Shown: positions 34,501 through 42,377 of the stretch, in pieces
Layout of the letters: every line of letters begins with the position of its first letter
Position numbering within the stretch: the stretch's first letter is position 1
Origin: Chloroflexota bacterium
Lineage (GTDB): Bacteria; Chloroflexota; Anaerolineae; UBA4142
Assembly: GCA_016215025.1 (NCBI GenBank)
Contig: JACRMI010000080.1
Location: forward strand, 1-49,528
DNA length: 49,528 nucleotides
Direction: 5' to 3'
Notes under the pieces: generated by a model
The model's input: only the letters and a program-made list of their open reading frames with translations
Database searches by the model: none
Told to the model about the DNA's origin: nothing
Translations under genes and position numbers: made by a program

Positions 34501-37227
34501 ATGGATGAAAAACGACTTACGCCGATGCTGACGCAGTATCGTCAGATCAAAGCGCGCTTTCCCGATGCGCTTGTTTTGTTTCGCCTCGGCGATTTCTTTG
34601 AAACGTTCGAAGCCGATGCGCAGATCGCGGCGCGCGAACTTGAACTCGTGCTCACGTCGCGTTCGTTCGCGAAAGGGGTGCGCTTACCGATGGCAGGCGT
34701 GCCGCATCATCACGTTCAATCCTATATCGCCAAGCTGATCGACAAGGGTTACAAGGTTGCGCTCGTCGAGCAACTCGAAGACCCGAAAAAGGTCAAGCGC
34801 CTTGTCAAGCGCGATGTAATTCGCGTGATCACCCCCGGTACTGTTGTTGAAGATGCCTTGCTGCGCTCCAAGAGCGATAACTATCTCGCGGCAATTTCGC
34901 GAAATCTTTCCACGAAAGGCGCGAAAGTAAATTTCGGTTTGGCGATAGTTGATATTTCCACTGGTGAATTCGCGACGACGCAGATAGAAGATTCCGATGC
35001 GCTACAAAAATTGCTCGACGAATTGCAGCGTTTGCAAGCCAGCGAAATCGTCTTACCCAAATCATTTGCTACGGATGAAGAATTTGTCGCACGCATCAAG
35101 TCGATTCGTCCCGTACGCGTTTCGCCAATCGATGATCGCGTGTGCGATGAAGATTCCGCGCGCGCGGAACTGTGCAAGCATTTCAATGTGGCGACGCTTG
35201 AGCCGTTCGGCTGCGAAGATTTATCTCTCGCGATTGTCGCCGCGAATATTGCACTGCAATATCTCAAAACGAATCAACCGACGTCCAGTGGCGATGCGCC
35301 GCTACAACATCTGAAACATTTGTGGACATATTCGCTTGCCGATTACATGACGCTCGATTCGGCGACGCGGCGTAATCTCGAACTCACGTCGTCGCTCGCC
35401 AACGATGGCAAGTCGCCGCGCAGTTTGTTTGGCGTGCTCGATCATGCGATTACGGCGATGGGTGCACGCTTGCTCAAACGCTGGATTCAGCAACCGTTAC
35501 TCGACCTGGCGCAGATTCACGCGCGGCTCGATGCGGTCGAAGAGCTGCATCGTGATTCGTTTTTGCGTGGCGATCTGCGAAAATTGCTCGACGGTTTGTA
35601 CGATGTCGAGCGGCTCGTCGGGCGAATCGGCTTTGGTAATGCGAACGCGCGCGATTTGATCGGACTAAAACGCGCGTTGATTCGCTTGCCGAAAATAAAA
35701 GCGCGGCTCTCCCAAACCTCCCCACTCCCACACGCCAATCTCCTCCATACCCTCGAACAACAACTCGACGAATTGCAGGATGTGAAGGAGTTGATTGATC
35801 GCGCCGTCGTAGATGATCCGCCGATATTCATCAAGGAAGGCGGGCTGATTAAATCGGGCTATGATCCAACGCTCGACGAATTACGCGAGGGTGCAATTCG
35901 CGGTAAGCATTGGCTCGGCGAGTTGGAAGAAAAAGAACGCGAGCAGACGGGCATCAAAAATCTGCGCGTGCGCTACAACGAAGTGTTCGGGTTCTTTATC
36001 GAAGTGCCGCGCAGTGCGGCAAATCGCATCCCCAAAAATTATGAACGCCGTGCAACGATCTCCCATGCCGAGCGCTACGTCACGCCGGAGTTAAAAGCGC
36101 AAGAGACGCATATCCTCGCGACCCAGGATCGCGTCAAGGACTTGGAGTACGAACTGTTCGTGCAAGTACGCCGCGAAGTTGCCAAGCACGCCGCGCGATT
36201 GCAAACGGCGGCGCGAATCCTCGCTCAGATCGATGCGTTGTCAGCGCTAGCAGAAACGGCGGCACGTTACAACTACTGTAAGCCCATCGTCGACGACGGT
36301 GACGTGACCGAAATTCGCGAAGGACGGCATCCCATCGTCGAACGGTTTTTGCGGGATGGCGAGACGTTTGTGCCGAACGATGCGCGGCTTGATAATGAAT
36401 CGCAGCGCGTCATCATTCTCACGGGACCGAACATGTCGGGCAAGAGCGTGTTCGTGCGGCAGGTTGCGCTGATCGTGTTGATGGCCCAGATCGGCAGTTT
36501 CGTTCCCGCGAGTTTTGCGCACATCGCATTGACGGATCGCATCTTTACGCGCGTTGGCGCTAGCGATGACATCGCGCAAGGTCGCTCGACATTTCTTGTC
36601 GAAATGAGCGAGACGAGTCATATTCTGCGTCATGCGACCGGGCGTTCGCTCATCGTGCTGGACGAAGTCGGGCGGGGAACATCGACCTACGATGGCATCT
36701 CGCTCGCGTGGGCAATCGCCGAAGAAATTCACAACATCATTGGCGCAAAGACGTTGTTCGCGACGCATTATCACGAACTTACGCAACTCGAAGCGGAATG
36801 TGACGCGGCGAAGAATTTGACGATGGCGGTGAAGGAGCAGGGCAGCGAGGTGATTTTTCTGCGACAGGTCATTGCAGGCGGCGCGGAAAAAAGCTTCGGC
36901 ATCCATGTTGCGCGGCTGGCGGGACTGCCGTCGCGTGTGGTTGATCGCGCGGAGAGTGTTTTACACAAGTTAGAAGAATCGCGAGAGACGTCAGTCAACA
37001 GTCGCCAGTCGCCAGTCGCCAGTAATCAGTCTTCAGATTTCACGCCAAGCGTTCAAAATGAACAAGCTTTGGTTCACGAAGACCGTGCGGTGTACGATGC
37101 ACGCGCGGAAATGTGGCGCGAGGTGTTGCGGCAGATTGCGGATGTGGACATTGCGAATATGACGCCGGTGCAAGCGTTAAATATGCTCAATGAGATACAG
37201 ATCAAACTAAATCAACGGGTCGGATAA
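34501..37227 (+). CDS. mutS: DNA mismatch repair ATPase MutS
   Basis: Recognises mispaired bases and starts mismatch repair with MutL. The protein is 908 residues counted from ATG 34501; the ATG at 34489 lies in the promoter. The mismatch-reading Phe-x-Glu is F32-F33-E34 in LGDFFETF. The Walker A motif GPNMSGKS is at 642-649, with the downstream signature ASDDIAQGRSTFLVEM and Walker B SLIVLDEVGRGTSTYDG. The C-terminal helix-turn-helix region (ANMTPVQALNMLNEIQ) is intact. Just before it, at 36990-37035, a run of CAGTCGC-type units is translated into a Ser/Asn/Gln-rich linker (NSRQSPVASNQSS). mutL lies 1.6 kb downstream, with two unrelated genes between. Confidence 0.97.
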   Translation: MDEKRLTPMLTQYRQIKARFPDALVLFRLGDFFETFEADAQIAARELELVLTSRSFAKGVRLPMAGVPHHHVQSYIAKLIDKGYKVALVEQLEDPKKVKRLVKRDVIRVITPGTVVEDALLRSKSDNYLAAISRNLSTKGAKVNFGLAIVDISTGEFATTQIEDSDALQKLLDELQRLQASEIVLPKSFATDEEFVARIKSIRPVRVSPIDDRVCDEDSARAELCKHFNVATLEPFGCEDLSLAIVAANIALQYLKTNQPTSSGDAPLQHLKHLWTYSLADYMTLDSATRRNLELTSSLANDGKSPRSLFGVLDHAITAMGARLLKRWIQQPLLDLAQIHARLDAVEELHRDSFLRGDLRKLLDGLYDVERLVGRIGFGNANARDLIGLKRALIRLPKIKARLSQTSPLPHANLLHTLEQQLDELQDVKELIDRAVVDDPPIFIKEGGLIKSGYDPTLDELREGAIRGKHWLGELEEKEREQTGIKNLRVRYNEVFGFFIEVPRSAANRIPKNYERRATISHAERYVTPELKAQETHILATQDRVKDLEYELFVQVRREVAKHAARLQTAARILAQIDALSALAETAARYNYCKPIVDDGDVTEIREGRHPIVERFLRDGETFVPNDARLDNESQRVIILTGPNMSGKSVFVRQVALIVLMAQIGSFVPASFAHIALTDRIFTRVGASDDIAQGRSTFLVEMSETSHILRHATGRSLIVLDEVGRGTSTYDGISLAWAIAEEIHNIIGAKTLFATHYHELTQLEAECDAAKNLTMAVKEQGSEVIFLRQVIAGGAEKSFGIHVARLAGLPSRVVDRAESVLHKLEESRETSVNSRQSPVASNQSSDFTPSVQNEQALVHEDRAVYDARAEMWREVLRQIADVDIANMTPVQALNMLNEIQIKLNQRVG
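36990..37035 (+). repeat. In-frame tandem repeat (CAGTCGC units) in mutS
   Basis: About five CAGT(C/A)-type heptamers lie in the linker before the C-terminal domain of MutS and are translated without breaking the frame. They are of the same word family as the repeat in the SAM riboswitch at 42065-42139. Confidence 0.8.
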
Positions 37228-37270
37228 CTGAATAATCGTGCAGTCTCGACGTTAGAGAAGGAGGCAAACT

Positions 37271-37774
37271 ATGAAAATCCCCATTTTCGTTTCTCGTCCA
37301 ACGACGTTGAATCCGAACCAAGAAGCGGCTTATAAAATTATTTGTGCCGAATTTGATCGTTTCGGGATGGAAGAGCGCCGCTTGGGTGGCTCGGACTATC
37401 CGACGGAGTTGCCACTCAAAGAAGTACTTGTGTTGGCGCGTCATTGCGCTGGCGGTGTGATCCTTGGATTTGAGCAGCTCTATATTCAAAGTGGAACGCG
37501 CAAACGCGGCACGCCCAAGGAACAAGTGATTGAAAAAGCGTTTCCTATTCCAACGGGGTGGAATCATTTAGAAGCAGGAATTCTCTTTGGATTGCAATTG
37601 CCTCTTCTCGTTTTCAAAGAAGATGGAATTGGAGACGGTGTGTTCGATCCAGGTGTCACCGATGCATTTGTTCATCGAATGCCCAGACCGGATATGTTGG
37701 ATGATGATCGATACGCACTTTCATCTGTGTTCATGAAATGGCAGGCAAAAGTTCGCGAACACTATTATCGCTGA
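37271..37774 (+). CDS. Small Rossmann-like protein, unknown function
   Basis: A 167-residue soluble protein with AAGGAGG 8 nt before the ATG. I do not recognise a named family. The layout is alternating strands and helices: KIPIFVSRPTTLNPNQ at the start, a loop LGGSDYPTELPL, VLVLARHCAGGVILGFEQ, then TGWNHLEAGILFGLQLPLLVFKEDG and a C-terminal helix. The Trp-Asn-x-x-Glu within WNHLEAGILFG, after a surface-exposed basic loop (GTRKRGTPKEQ), resembles the arrangement in nucleoside deoxyribosyltransferase-like and TIR-like nucleotide-binding proteins, where the Glu is catalytic. That link is tentative. It lies between mutS (43 nt) and the potassium-channel gene (11 nt), so it is probably co-transcribed with them. 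Confidence 0.6.
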   Translation: MKIPIFVSRPTTLNPNQEAAYKIICAEFDRFGMEERRLGGSDYPTELPLKEVLVLARHCAGGVILGFEQLYIQSGTRKRGTPKEQVIEKAFPIPTGWNHLEAGILFGLQLPLLVFKEDGIGDGVFDPGVTDAFVHRMPRPDMLDDDRYALSSVFMKWQAKVREHYYR

Positions 37775-37785
37775 GTGACAATAAG

Positions 37786-38808
37786 ATGGTTAGCACCACT
37801 CGCACTCGTATTTCGAAACGCTTGTCGCCTGCGCTGATCGCACTGGTCGCCGTGTTGATCGTCGGCACGGTGGGCTTTGTGGCGCTGGAGCAAATGGACT
37901 GGCTTGATGCGTTGTACATGACTGTCATTACCATCAGCACCGTTGGCTTTGGCGAAATCAAAACGCTATCGCACGAAGGACGCCTGTTCACCATCGGCCT
38001 GATTTTTGCTGCGGCACTCATTACGTTTTACGCCGCCAGCGTGATTACGAATTGGATTGCATCGGGCGAGTGGCGAGAGCAACTCGAGCGCGAAAGGGAA
38101 CGTCGCATGATGAAACAATTAAAAAATCACACCATTGTCTGTGGTTACGGTCGCGTGGGGCGTCATGTCGTCCACACGCTGCTCGAAGAGAAAATGCCTT
38201 TTGTCGTCATTGATCCCGATGCGAATGCTATTGCCCACTTGCGTGAGCTGGGGCACATGGCGCTGCACGGCAACGCAGCCGATGAATCGATTTTGAAGCA
38301 GGCGTGTATTGAACGCGCGCGCGCGATTGTGGTGGCGGTAAATTCGGACGCGGAGAATGTGTTCATCGTGTTGACCGCGCGAGGTATTTGTCCTGATCTG
38401 CAAATAATCGCGCGCGCGAATTACGAAACATCGGAATCGAAACTGGTGCGGGCGGGCGCGAATCATGTCATTTCTCCATATCGCATCGCGGGACGCCGTA
38501 TGGTGACGACGCTTATTCGTCCAGCCGTTGCAGATTTTCTCGATGAAGTGGCGCACGTTGGCAACGAAGAATTATTGATCGAGCAAGTTCTCATCGCGCC
38601 GAATTCATCCCTGGTCGGCAAGACGCTCGCGCAAGCGCAACTCACCGAGCGAATCGGCGTGACGTTGCTGGCGTGCAAAATGCCCAATGCGCCAACCCGC
38701 ACCACGCCGAGCGCGGACATGGTCTTGCAGGCAAACATGCAAATGCTCGCGCTCGGTTCGCCGGAGCAATTGCGAACCTTGTTGAAGATGGCAGGTGAAT
38801 GCGCGTAA
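37786..38808 (+). CDS. Potassium channel with RCK (TrkA-N/TrkA-C) domains
   Basis: A 340-residue ligand-gated potassium channel subunit. The start is ATG 37786, shortly after the previous stop; the frame is open upstream only within that gene. A first helix (about residues 10-32), the pore loop with selectivity filter TVGFGE (52-57) and a second helix (about 68-88) make the minimal 2-TM pore. A charged linker (EQLERERERRMMKQL) leads to the RCK domain with IVCGYGRVGRHVVHTL (GxGxxG) and VIDPDANAIAHL, then a TrkA-C domain beginning near LIEQVLIAPNSSLVGK. Channels of this form are gated by calcium, nucleotides or NAD(H). It ends in a TAATG overlap with mutL. Confidence 0.92.
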   Translation: MVSTTRTRISKRLSPALIALVAVLIVGTVGFVALEQMDWLDALYMTVITISTVGFGEIKTLSHEGRLFTIGLIFAAALITFYAASVITNWIASGEWREQLERERERRMMKQLKNHTIVCGYGRVGRHVVHTLLEEKMPFVVIDPDANAIAHLRELGHMALHGNAADESILKQACIERARAIVVAVNSDAENVFIVLTARGICPDLQIIARANYETSESKLVRAGANHVISPYRIAGRRMVTTLIRPAVADFLDEVAHVGNEELLIEQVLIAPNSSLVGKTLAQAQLTERIGVTLLACKMPNAPTRTTPSADMVLQANMQMLALGSPEQLRTLLKMAGECA

Positions 38809-40442
38809 TGAAAATTCATGTTCTCGATAAGTTAGTCGCTGAACGCATCGCAGCGGGCGAAGTCGTCGAGCGTCCGGCGTCAGTGGTAAAAGAGTTGATC
38901 GAAAATTCAATCGATGCGGGCGCAACCGCGATATCGATTGAGATTCGCGAGGGCGGCGTCGCGCTCATTCGCGTGAGCGACAACGGTAGTGGCATGTCGC
39001 GCGAGGATGTGGCGCTTGCGGTTGAGCGTTTCGCGACAAGCAAAATTACGTCCGATACTGATTTGCGCGCCGTGCGCACGCTTGGCTTTCGCGGCGAGGC
39101 GATCCCATCGATTGCGAGCATGGCGCGATTAGAAATACTGACGCGGGTCAAAGATGAGGTCGAAGGCACGCACGTTCGCGTGATCGATGGCAAAGTCGAA
39201 GCACAAGTGGCGGGCGCGCCGATTGGGACCCAGGTCGTCGTGCGTGATTTGTTTTACAACGCGCCCGCGCGGCGCAAGTTTCTAAAAGCGCCGCTGCGCG
39301 AAACTGAGTTGATTCAGAAATCGGTGACGACCTACGCGCTGGCTTGTCCGCACATCGCGTTTCGCCTCGTCGTCGATGGTCGTGAGAATTTGGTTGCGCC
39401 TGCCGCAACCCCGTTGGAACGTATCGGCGCAGTATGGGGACGCGACGTTGCTGGCGACATGGTCGAGGTGAATTATTCGAGCGTCGATTTGCGTGTGCAT
39501 GGCTTGGTGTCGCGTCCATCGCTGGCACGTGCGAGTCGCGAATGGCAAGCGTTTTTCGTCAACGGTCGTCCGATTCGATCAGGACTTTTTGCCGTGATGT
39601 TGGAGCGCCCATTCCTGGGACGATTACCGCTACAGCGTTATCCGCTTGCGGTGATTCAAATCGAGATCGATCCGCAATTCGTCGATGTGAACGTGCATCC
39701 ACGCAAAGCCGAGGTGCGATTCTTTCAAGAGCGTGCGATCTACGGCGCAGTCCAGCAAGCCGTCGAACAAGTAGCGCGAGGTTTCCCCATAGTTCCCCAA
39801 AGCTCCACCGAGTGGCCCTTTCAGGGAATGGGGGAACTTGGGGGAACTCTGGGAACTCTGAGAGAAATTCCTAGTGGTTATGTTGTTGGTTCGTGGCGTG
39901 CGGTGGCACAAGTTCATAACCTGTTTATTCTCGCGCAGACACCTGACGGCATGGTGATTGTCGATCAACATGCGGCACAGGAGCAAATCTTTTACGAAGA
40001 GCTTACGTCGGCTAAGAGTGGTCAGCGGTCGGTGGTTGGTGGTCAAATCGGAGTCATGCCGCGCGAAGCCGAGTTGCTCAACGCGCATATCGACGAATAC
40101 CGCGCGCTTGGAATCGACGTTGAACCGTTTGGCGAAAACACATTTCGCATCAACGCGCAGCCGGAGTTCGTCAAGCTGAATCCAAACGAGTTTCTGACTG
40201 CGCTCTTGCAAGAGCATGAACGTTATCGCATGCTTGAGGGCGATGCCTTGCGCGACAAACTGGCGGCGAAGGCGGCGTGCATTAGCGCGATCAAAGCCGG
40301 CGATGCGCTTGACCATGCGCAGCAGCAAGCGTTGCTCGACGAGCTGTTACAGACGTACGCGCCTGCGATGTGTCCGCATGGTCGTCCTGTGTTTGTTTCG
40401 CTGCGCTTGGAAGAACTCGAACGAAGATTTTTGCGGCGATGA
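38808..40442 (+). CDS. mutL: DNA mismatch repair protein MutL with endonuclease motif
   Basis: A 544-residue GHKL ATPase that links MutS to strand incision. ATG 38808 overlaps the upstream stop (TAATG), has AGGTGA about 10 nt upstream and gives the usual beginning MKIHVLDKLVAERIAAGEVV. ATPase motifs are ELIENSIDAGA, DNGSGM and TLGFRGEA. The C-terminal part has DQHAAQEQIFYE (386-397), the DQHA(x)2E(x)4E metal site of MutL proteins that nick DNA themselves, plus ACISAIKAGD and CPHGRPV. A nicking MutL implies no MutH. The linker holds low-complexity repeat-coded stretches (39785-39860 and 40018-40045). Confidence 0.97.
   Translation: MKIHVLDKLVAERIAAGEVVERPASVVKELIENSIDAGATAISIEIREGGVALIRVSDNGSGMSREDVALAVERFATSKITSDTDLRAVRTLGFRGEAIPSIASMARLEILTRVKDEVEGTHVRVIDGKVEAQVAGAPIGTQVVVRDLFYNAPARRKFLKAPLRETELIQKSVTTYALACPHIAFRLVVDGRENLVAPAATPLERIGAVWGRDVAGDMVEVNYSSVDLRVHGLVSRPSLARASREWQAFFVNGRPIRSGLFAVMLERPFLGRLPLQRYPLAVIQIEIDPQFVDVNVHPRKAEVRFFQERAIYGAVQQAVEQVARGFPIVPQSSTEWPFQGMGELGGTLGTLREIPSGYVVGSWRAVAQVHNLFILAQTPDGMVIVDQHAAQEQIFYEELTSAKSGQRSVVGGQIGVMPREAELLNAHIDEYRALGIDVEPFGENTFRINAQPEFVKLNPNEFLTALLQEHERYRMLEGDALRDKLAAKAACISAIKAGDALDHAQQQALLDELLQTYAPAMCPHGRPVFVSLRLEELERRFLRR
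39785..39860 (+). repeat. Low-complexity inverted repeat in the MutL linker
   Basis: AGTTCCCCAA on the left and tandem GGGAACTCT / TTGGGGGAACT units on the right can form a hairpin. They are translated as the flexible linker between the ATPase and C-terminal domains (MGELGGTLGTLRE). Confidence 0.6.
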
Positions 40443-40451
40443 TTGTCGCCG

Positions 40452-40605
40452 GCGAATCACGCGAATGTTCGCGAAAAATTAAGTGTCATTTCGAGGAGCC
40501 GATTTTGCGACGAGAAATCTCACTTTGGATAGTGATTTCTCGCTTCGCTCGAAATGACAGAAGTTGAGCCGCTAAAATACATTAGCGGAGATTCGCGTGA
40601 TTCGC
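40452..40605. repeat. Nested inverted repeats after mutL
   Basis: The outer perfect 15-bp arms GCGAATCACGCGAAT (40452-40466) and ATTCGCGTGATTCGC (40591-40605) enclose a second inverted repeat, GTCATTTCGA (40485-40494) with TCGAAATGAC (40549-40558), which encloses a third stem (GAGAAATCTCACT / AGTGATTTCTC). It fills the gap between converging mutL and the membrane-protein gene and may help end both transcripts. The inner element is a copy of the one at 42260-42364. Confidence 0.8.
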
Positions 40606-40617
40606 GAGAAGAGTGTT

Positions 40618-41892
40618 TTACAGACCGAGGGTTTCTTGAATCATCGAGATATAGAGCTTCAAGTAGAATAGTGGCTCGTTGTTCTCAATGCTCCAGATGC
40701 TATTGGCCGGATCAGCGTGAAACGCATTGCCGTAATCGAACAAGCCAAAGCTTTGGACGAACGCCGCTAGAATAATCACCCCGCTGAGAGCAATGCGCCA
40801 TCCGCCGCGAATTTTTTCGACCGCGGGAATAATCAAAAGGCAAAGTGCGGGCAGTGCATCGGTTAACATCCGCGCGCCGTATGCCCATCCCCCAAGCGAT
40901 CCCCACGCTGCCATAATCCCCAGATAACCGATGAACGCAATCGCCACGAATGCATAGAAATTCCGATGCGCGGTTTTCCATCCTTGCCACAAACCAATCG
41001 GCGCCAGAAACAAAAATGGCGATAGGGTGAACACGCCGCGACTAGGGCTAAAGAGCAATCCCATAATCGTTTCCCACTGCGGAATGGAGAATCTCGTCGC
41101 TTCATCTTGATAACCGAACGACAAGGGCGAGCCGTTGATCGCGGCGTTGTATATCAAGACGAGGATCAACGGTGGCAATGCCCACAGGATAAAGGGAATG
41201 AGCGATTTGCGAAAACACAGAAGGACAAAAATCGTCGCGAGTCCGGCGGTGGTAAAATTCGGCTGACGCGCGATGGTTGCAAGCGATAGAAATAACCCAG
41301 CAGGTCCAAGTTCGTTTCCATTTTGGCGAACGCCGCGCAAGAGAAACCAAAACGCAATCGATTGAAACAGAATGCTGGGCGTATGTTGCCACAACCCCGA
41401 GGATGCCGTCGCCCACACGCTCGTTCCGAACGCGAACGCCAGCGTGACAAGTGTGGCCGTCGCCCGATCCGTCAGTTCGCGGGCGGCGAAGAAAAAAGCG
41501 AGCACCGCGCAGGTCGTGATGAACGCAGCCGCGACACGTGCCAGATCGAAGACGTTAAACGTGCGGGCGATCCAGCCGCTGCCAATGCCCCAACCCATGA
41601 ACGGAAGTGCGAGCACACCGGCTGTGATCGGCGTGACGGAAACGAGGTGACCGTTGATCTCCATCGCAAAGTGCTGTTCGGCGTAATTGTTCGCAATGTA
41701 ACGCCGGTACTGATCGAGGTAGAAATTGTCACGCGTGAGGACACTGTTGGGTACGAGTGAAGCCGAGACCACATCCTGGCTTGGAATGATGTGAAAGAAA
41801 GGCGTGACGAGATTGTTGTATAGCACGGGGATGAGATAAATGGCGAAGGCAATCGAAAATAGAATCAAGGCGCGGCGTTGAGTCGAGGTCAT
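40618..41892 (-). CDS. Multi-pass membrane protein, GT-C-like, paralogue of 19445-20779
   Basis: A 424-residue hydrophobic protein. The open frame extends to a TTG at 41919, but this lies in the -10 box; ATG 41892, about 20 nt after the predicted transcript start, is the better choice (MTSTQRRALILFS). SQDVVSASLVPNSVL, DNFYLDQY, INGHLVSVTPITAG and FGTSVWATASSGLWQHTPSILFQS match the paralogue at 19445 block by block, and GFGTRLLVDVMP there corresponds to AYGARMLTDALP here. Unlike that paralogue, this copy stands alone as a single-gene unit. The conserved outer-loop Asp (QDVVSAS) could be catalytic if this is a GT-C enzyme, but no family is assigned. Confidence 0.75.
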   Translation of the reverse strand: MTSTQRRALILFSIAFAIYLIPVLYNNLVTPFFHIIPSQDVVSASLVPNSVLTRDNFYLDQYRRYIANNYAEQHFAMEINGHLVSVTPITAGVLALPFMGWGIGSGWIARTFNVFDLARVAAAFITTCAVLAFFFAARELTDRATATLVTLAFAFGTSVWATASSGLWQHTPSILFQSIAFWFLLRGVRQNGNELGPAGLFLSLATIARQPNFTTAGLATIFVLLCFRKSLIPFILWALPPLILVLIYNAAINGSPLSFGYQDEATRFSIPQWETIMGLLFSPSRGVFTLSPFLFLAPIGLWQGWKTAHRNFYAFVAIAFIGYLGIMAAWGSLGGWAYGARMLTDALPALCLLIIPAVEKIRGGWRIALSGVIILAAFVQSFGLFDYGNAFHADPANSIWSIENNEPLFYLKLYISMIQETLGL

Positions 41893-41918
41893 ATTTTTGA
41901 TCCGTAATCGTAGGCGCA

Positions 41919-41947
41919 ATTATCGCATCTTGATAATGAAATGTCAA
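41919..41947 (-). promoter_or_regulatory. Promoter of the multi-TM gene (divergent from the riboswitch promoter)
   Basis: On the minus strand TTGACA (41942-41947) and GATAAT (41919-41924) are 17 nt apart. The two divergent -35 boxes form the ends of a near-perfect palindrome at 41942-41964. Confidence 0.8.
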
Positions 41948-41958
41948 AAATAAAATTT

Positions 41959-41987
41959 TTGACAAATCCCATCGAGTATGCTATAAA
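41959..41987 (+). promoter_or_regulatory. Promoter of the methyl-cycle operon
   Basis: TTGACA (41959-41964) and TATAAA (41982-41987) with a 17-nt spacer. The transcript should start near 41994, about 20 nt before the SAM aptamer. Confidence 0.85.
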
Positions 41988-42010
41988 ATCCCCGCAACTG
42001 AATAGAACTG

Positions 42011-42250
42011 GACACTCATCCAGAGAGGTGGAGGGAACGGCCCTGTGATACCTCGGCAACCTCTCAGTAGTCAGCGGTCAGTAGCCAGTAGTCAGACAGC
42101 AAATGAATCTGACGACTGACGACTGACGACTGGCGACTGAAACAGGTGCCAATTCCGGCAAGCGACGCAAATTGAAACGATTTGCGATTTTGCGCTTGGA
42201 AGATGAGAGGCGTGATTCTCAATTCTCTCATCCGAGAGAATTTTTTGTTT
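42011..42250 (+). promoter_or_regulatory. SAM-I (S-box) riboswitch with transcription terminator
   Basis: The conserved S-box core is present: AGAGAGGTGGAGGGAA, GGCCCTGTGATACCTCGGCAACCT-like segment (42035-42062) and, after a long insertion, GGTGCCAATTCC. P1 pairs CTCATC (42015-42020) with GATGAG (42202-42207). The terminator is AATTCTCTC (42221-42229) with GAGAGAATT (42234-42242) and a T run. GATGAGAG (42202-42209) can instead pair with CTCTCATC (42225-42232), the anti-terminator. Bound SAM should therefore favour P1 and stop transcription. P3 is replaced by a repeat-built hairpin (42065-42139). The element precedes mtnA and probably the entire methyl-cycle cluster. Confidence 0.93.
42065..42139 (+). 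repeat. Tandem-repeat hairpin forming an enlarged P3 in the SAM riboswitch
   Basis: A left arm of CAGTAGT-type units (42065-42096) and a right arm of GACGACT-type units (42108-42139), each 32 nt, pair with only a few mismatches or G-U pairs around an 11-nt loop. P3 is usually only a short helix in this class. Confidence 0.85.
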
Positions 42251-42259
42251 AAGACAAGT

Positions 42260-42364
42260 GTCATTTCGAGGAGCCGCTTCGCGTGAGCGGAATGAAGTGG
42301 AGTCGAAGGATCGCGACGAGAAATCTCGGTCGCGCGAGAGATTTCTCGTTTCACTCGAAACGAC
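42260..42364. repeat. Dispersed inverted repeat, GTCATTTCGA family
   Basis: The outer arms GTCATTTCGA (42260-42269) and TCGAAACGAC (42355-42364) enclose an inner stem (GAGAAATCTC / GAGATTTCTC). It lies between the riboswitch terminator and the mtnA ribosome site and is a copy of the inner element at 40485-40558. Confidence 0.8.
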
Positions 42365-42377
42365 ATGCGGAGTTGGA

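Noticed and set aside
42065..42139. Tandem repeat as a CRISPR or independent small RNA
   Set aside because: The units are 7-8 nt without spacers, and the segment fits exactly between S-box core elements.
42258..42377. N-terminal extension of mtnA through the GTCATTTCGA repeat
   Set aside because: The frame is open but the sequence is a dispersed palindrome found elsewhere, and a ribosome site precedes ATG 42378, which gives the family's normal length.
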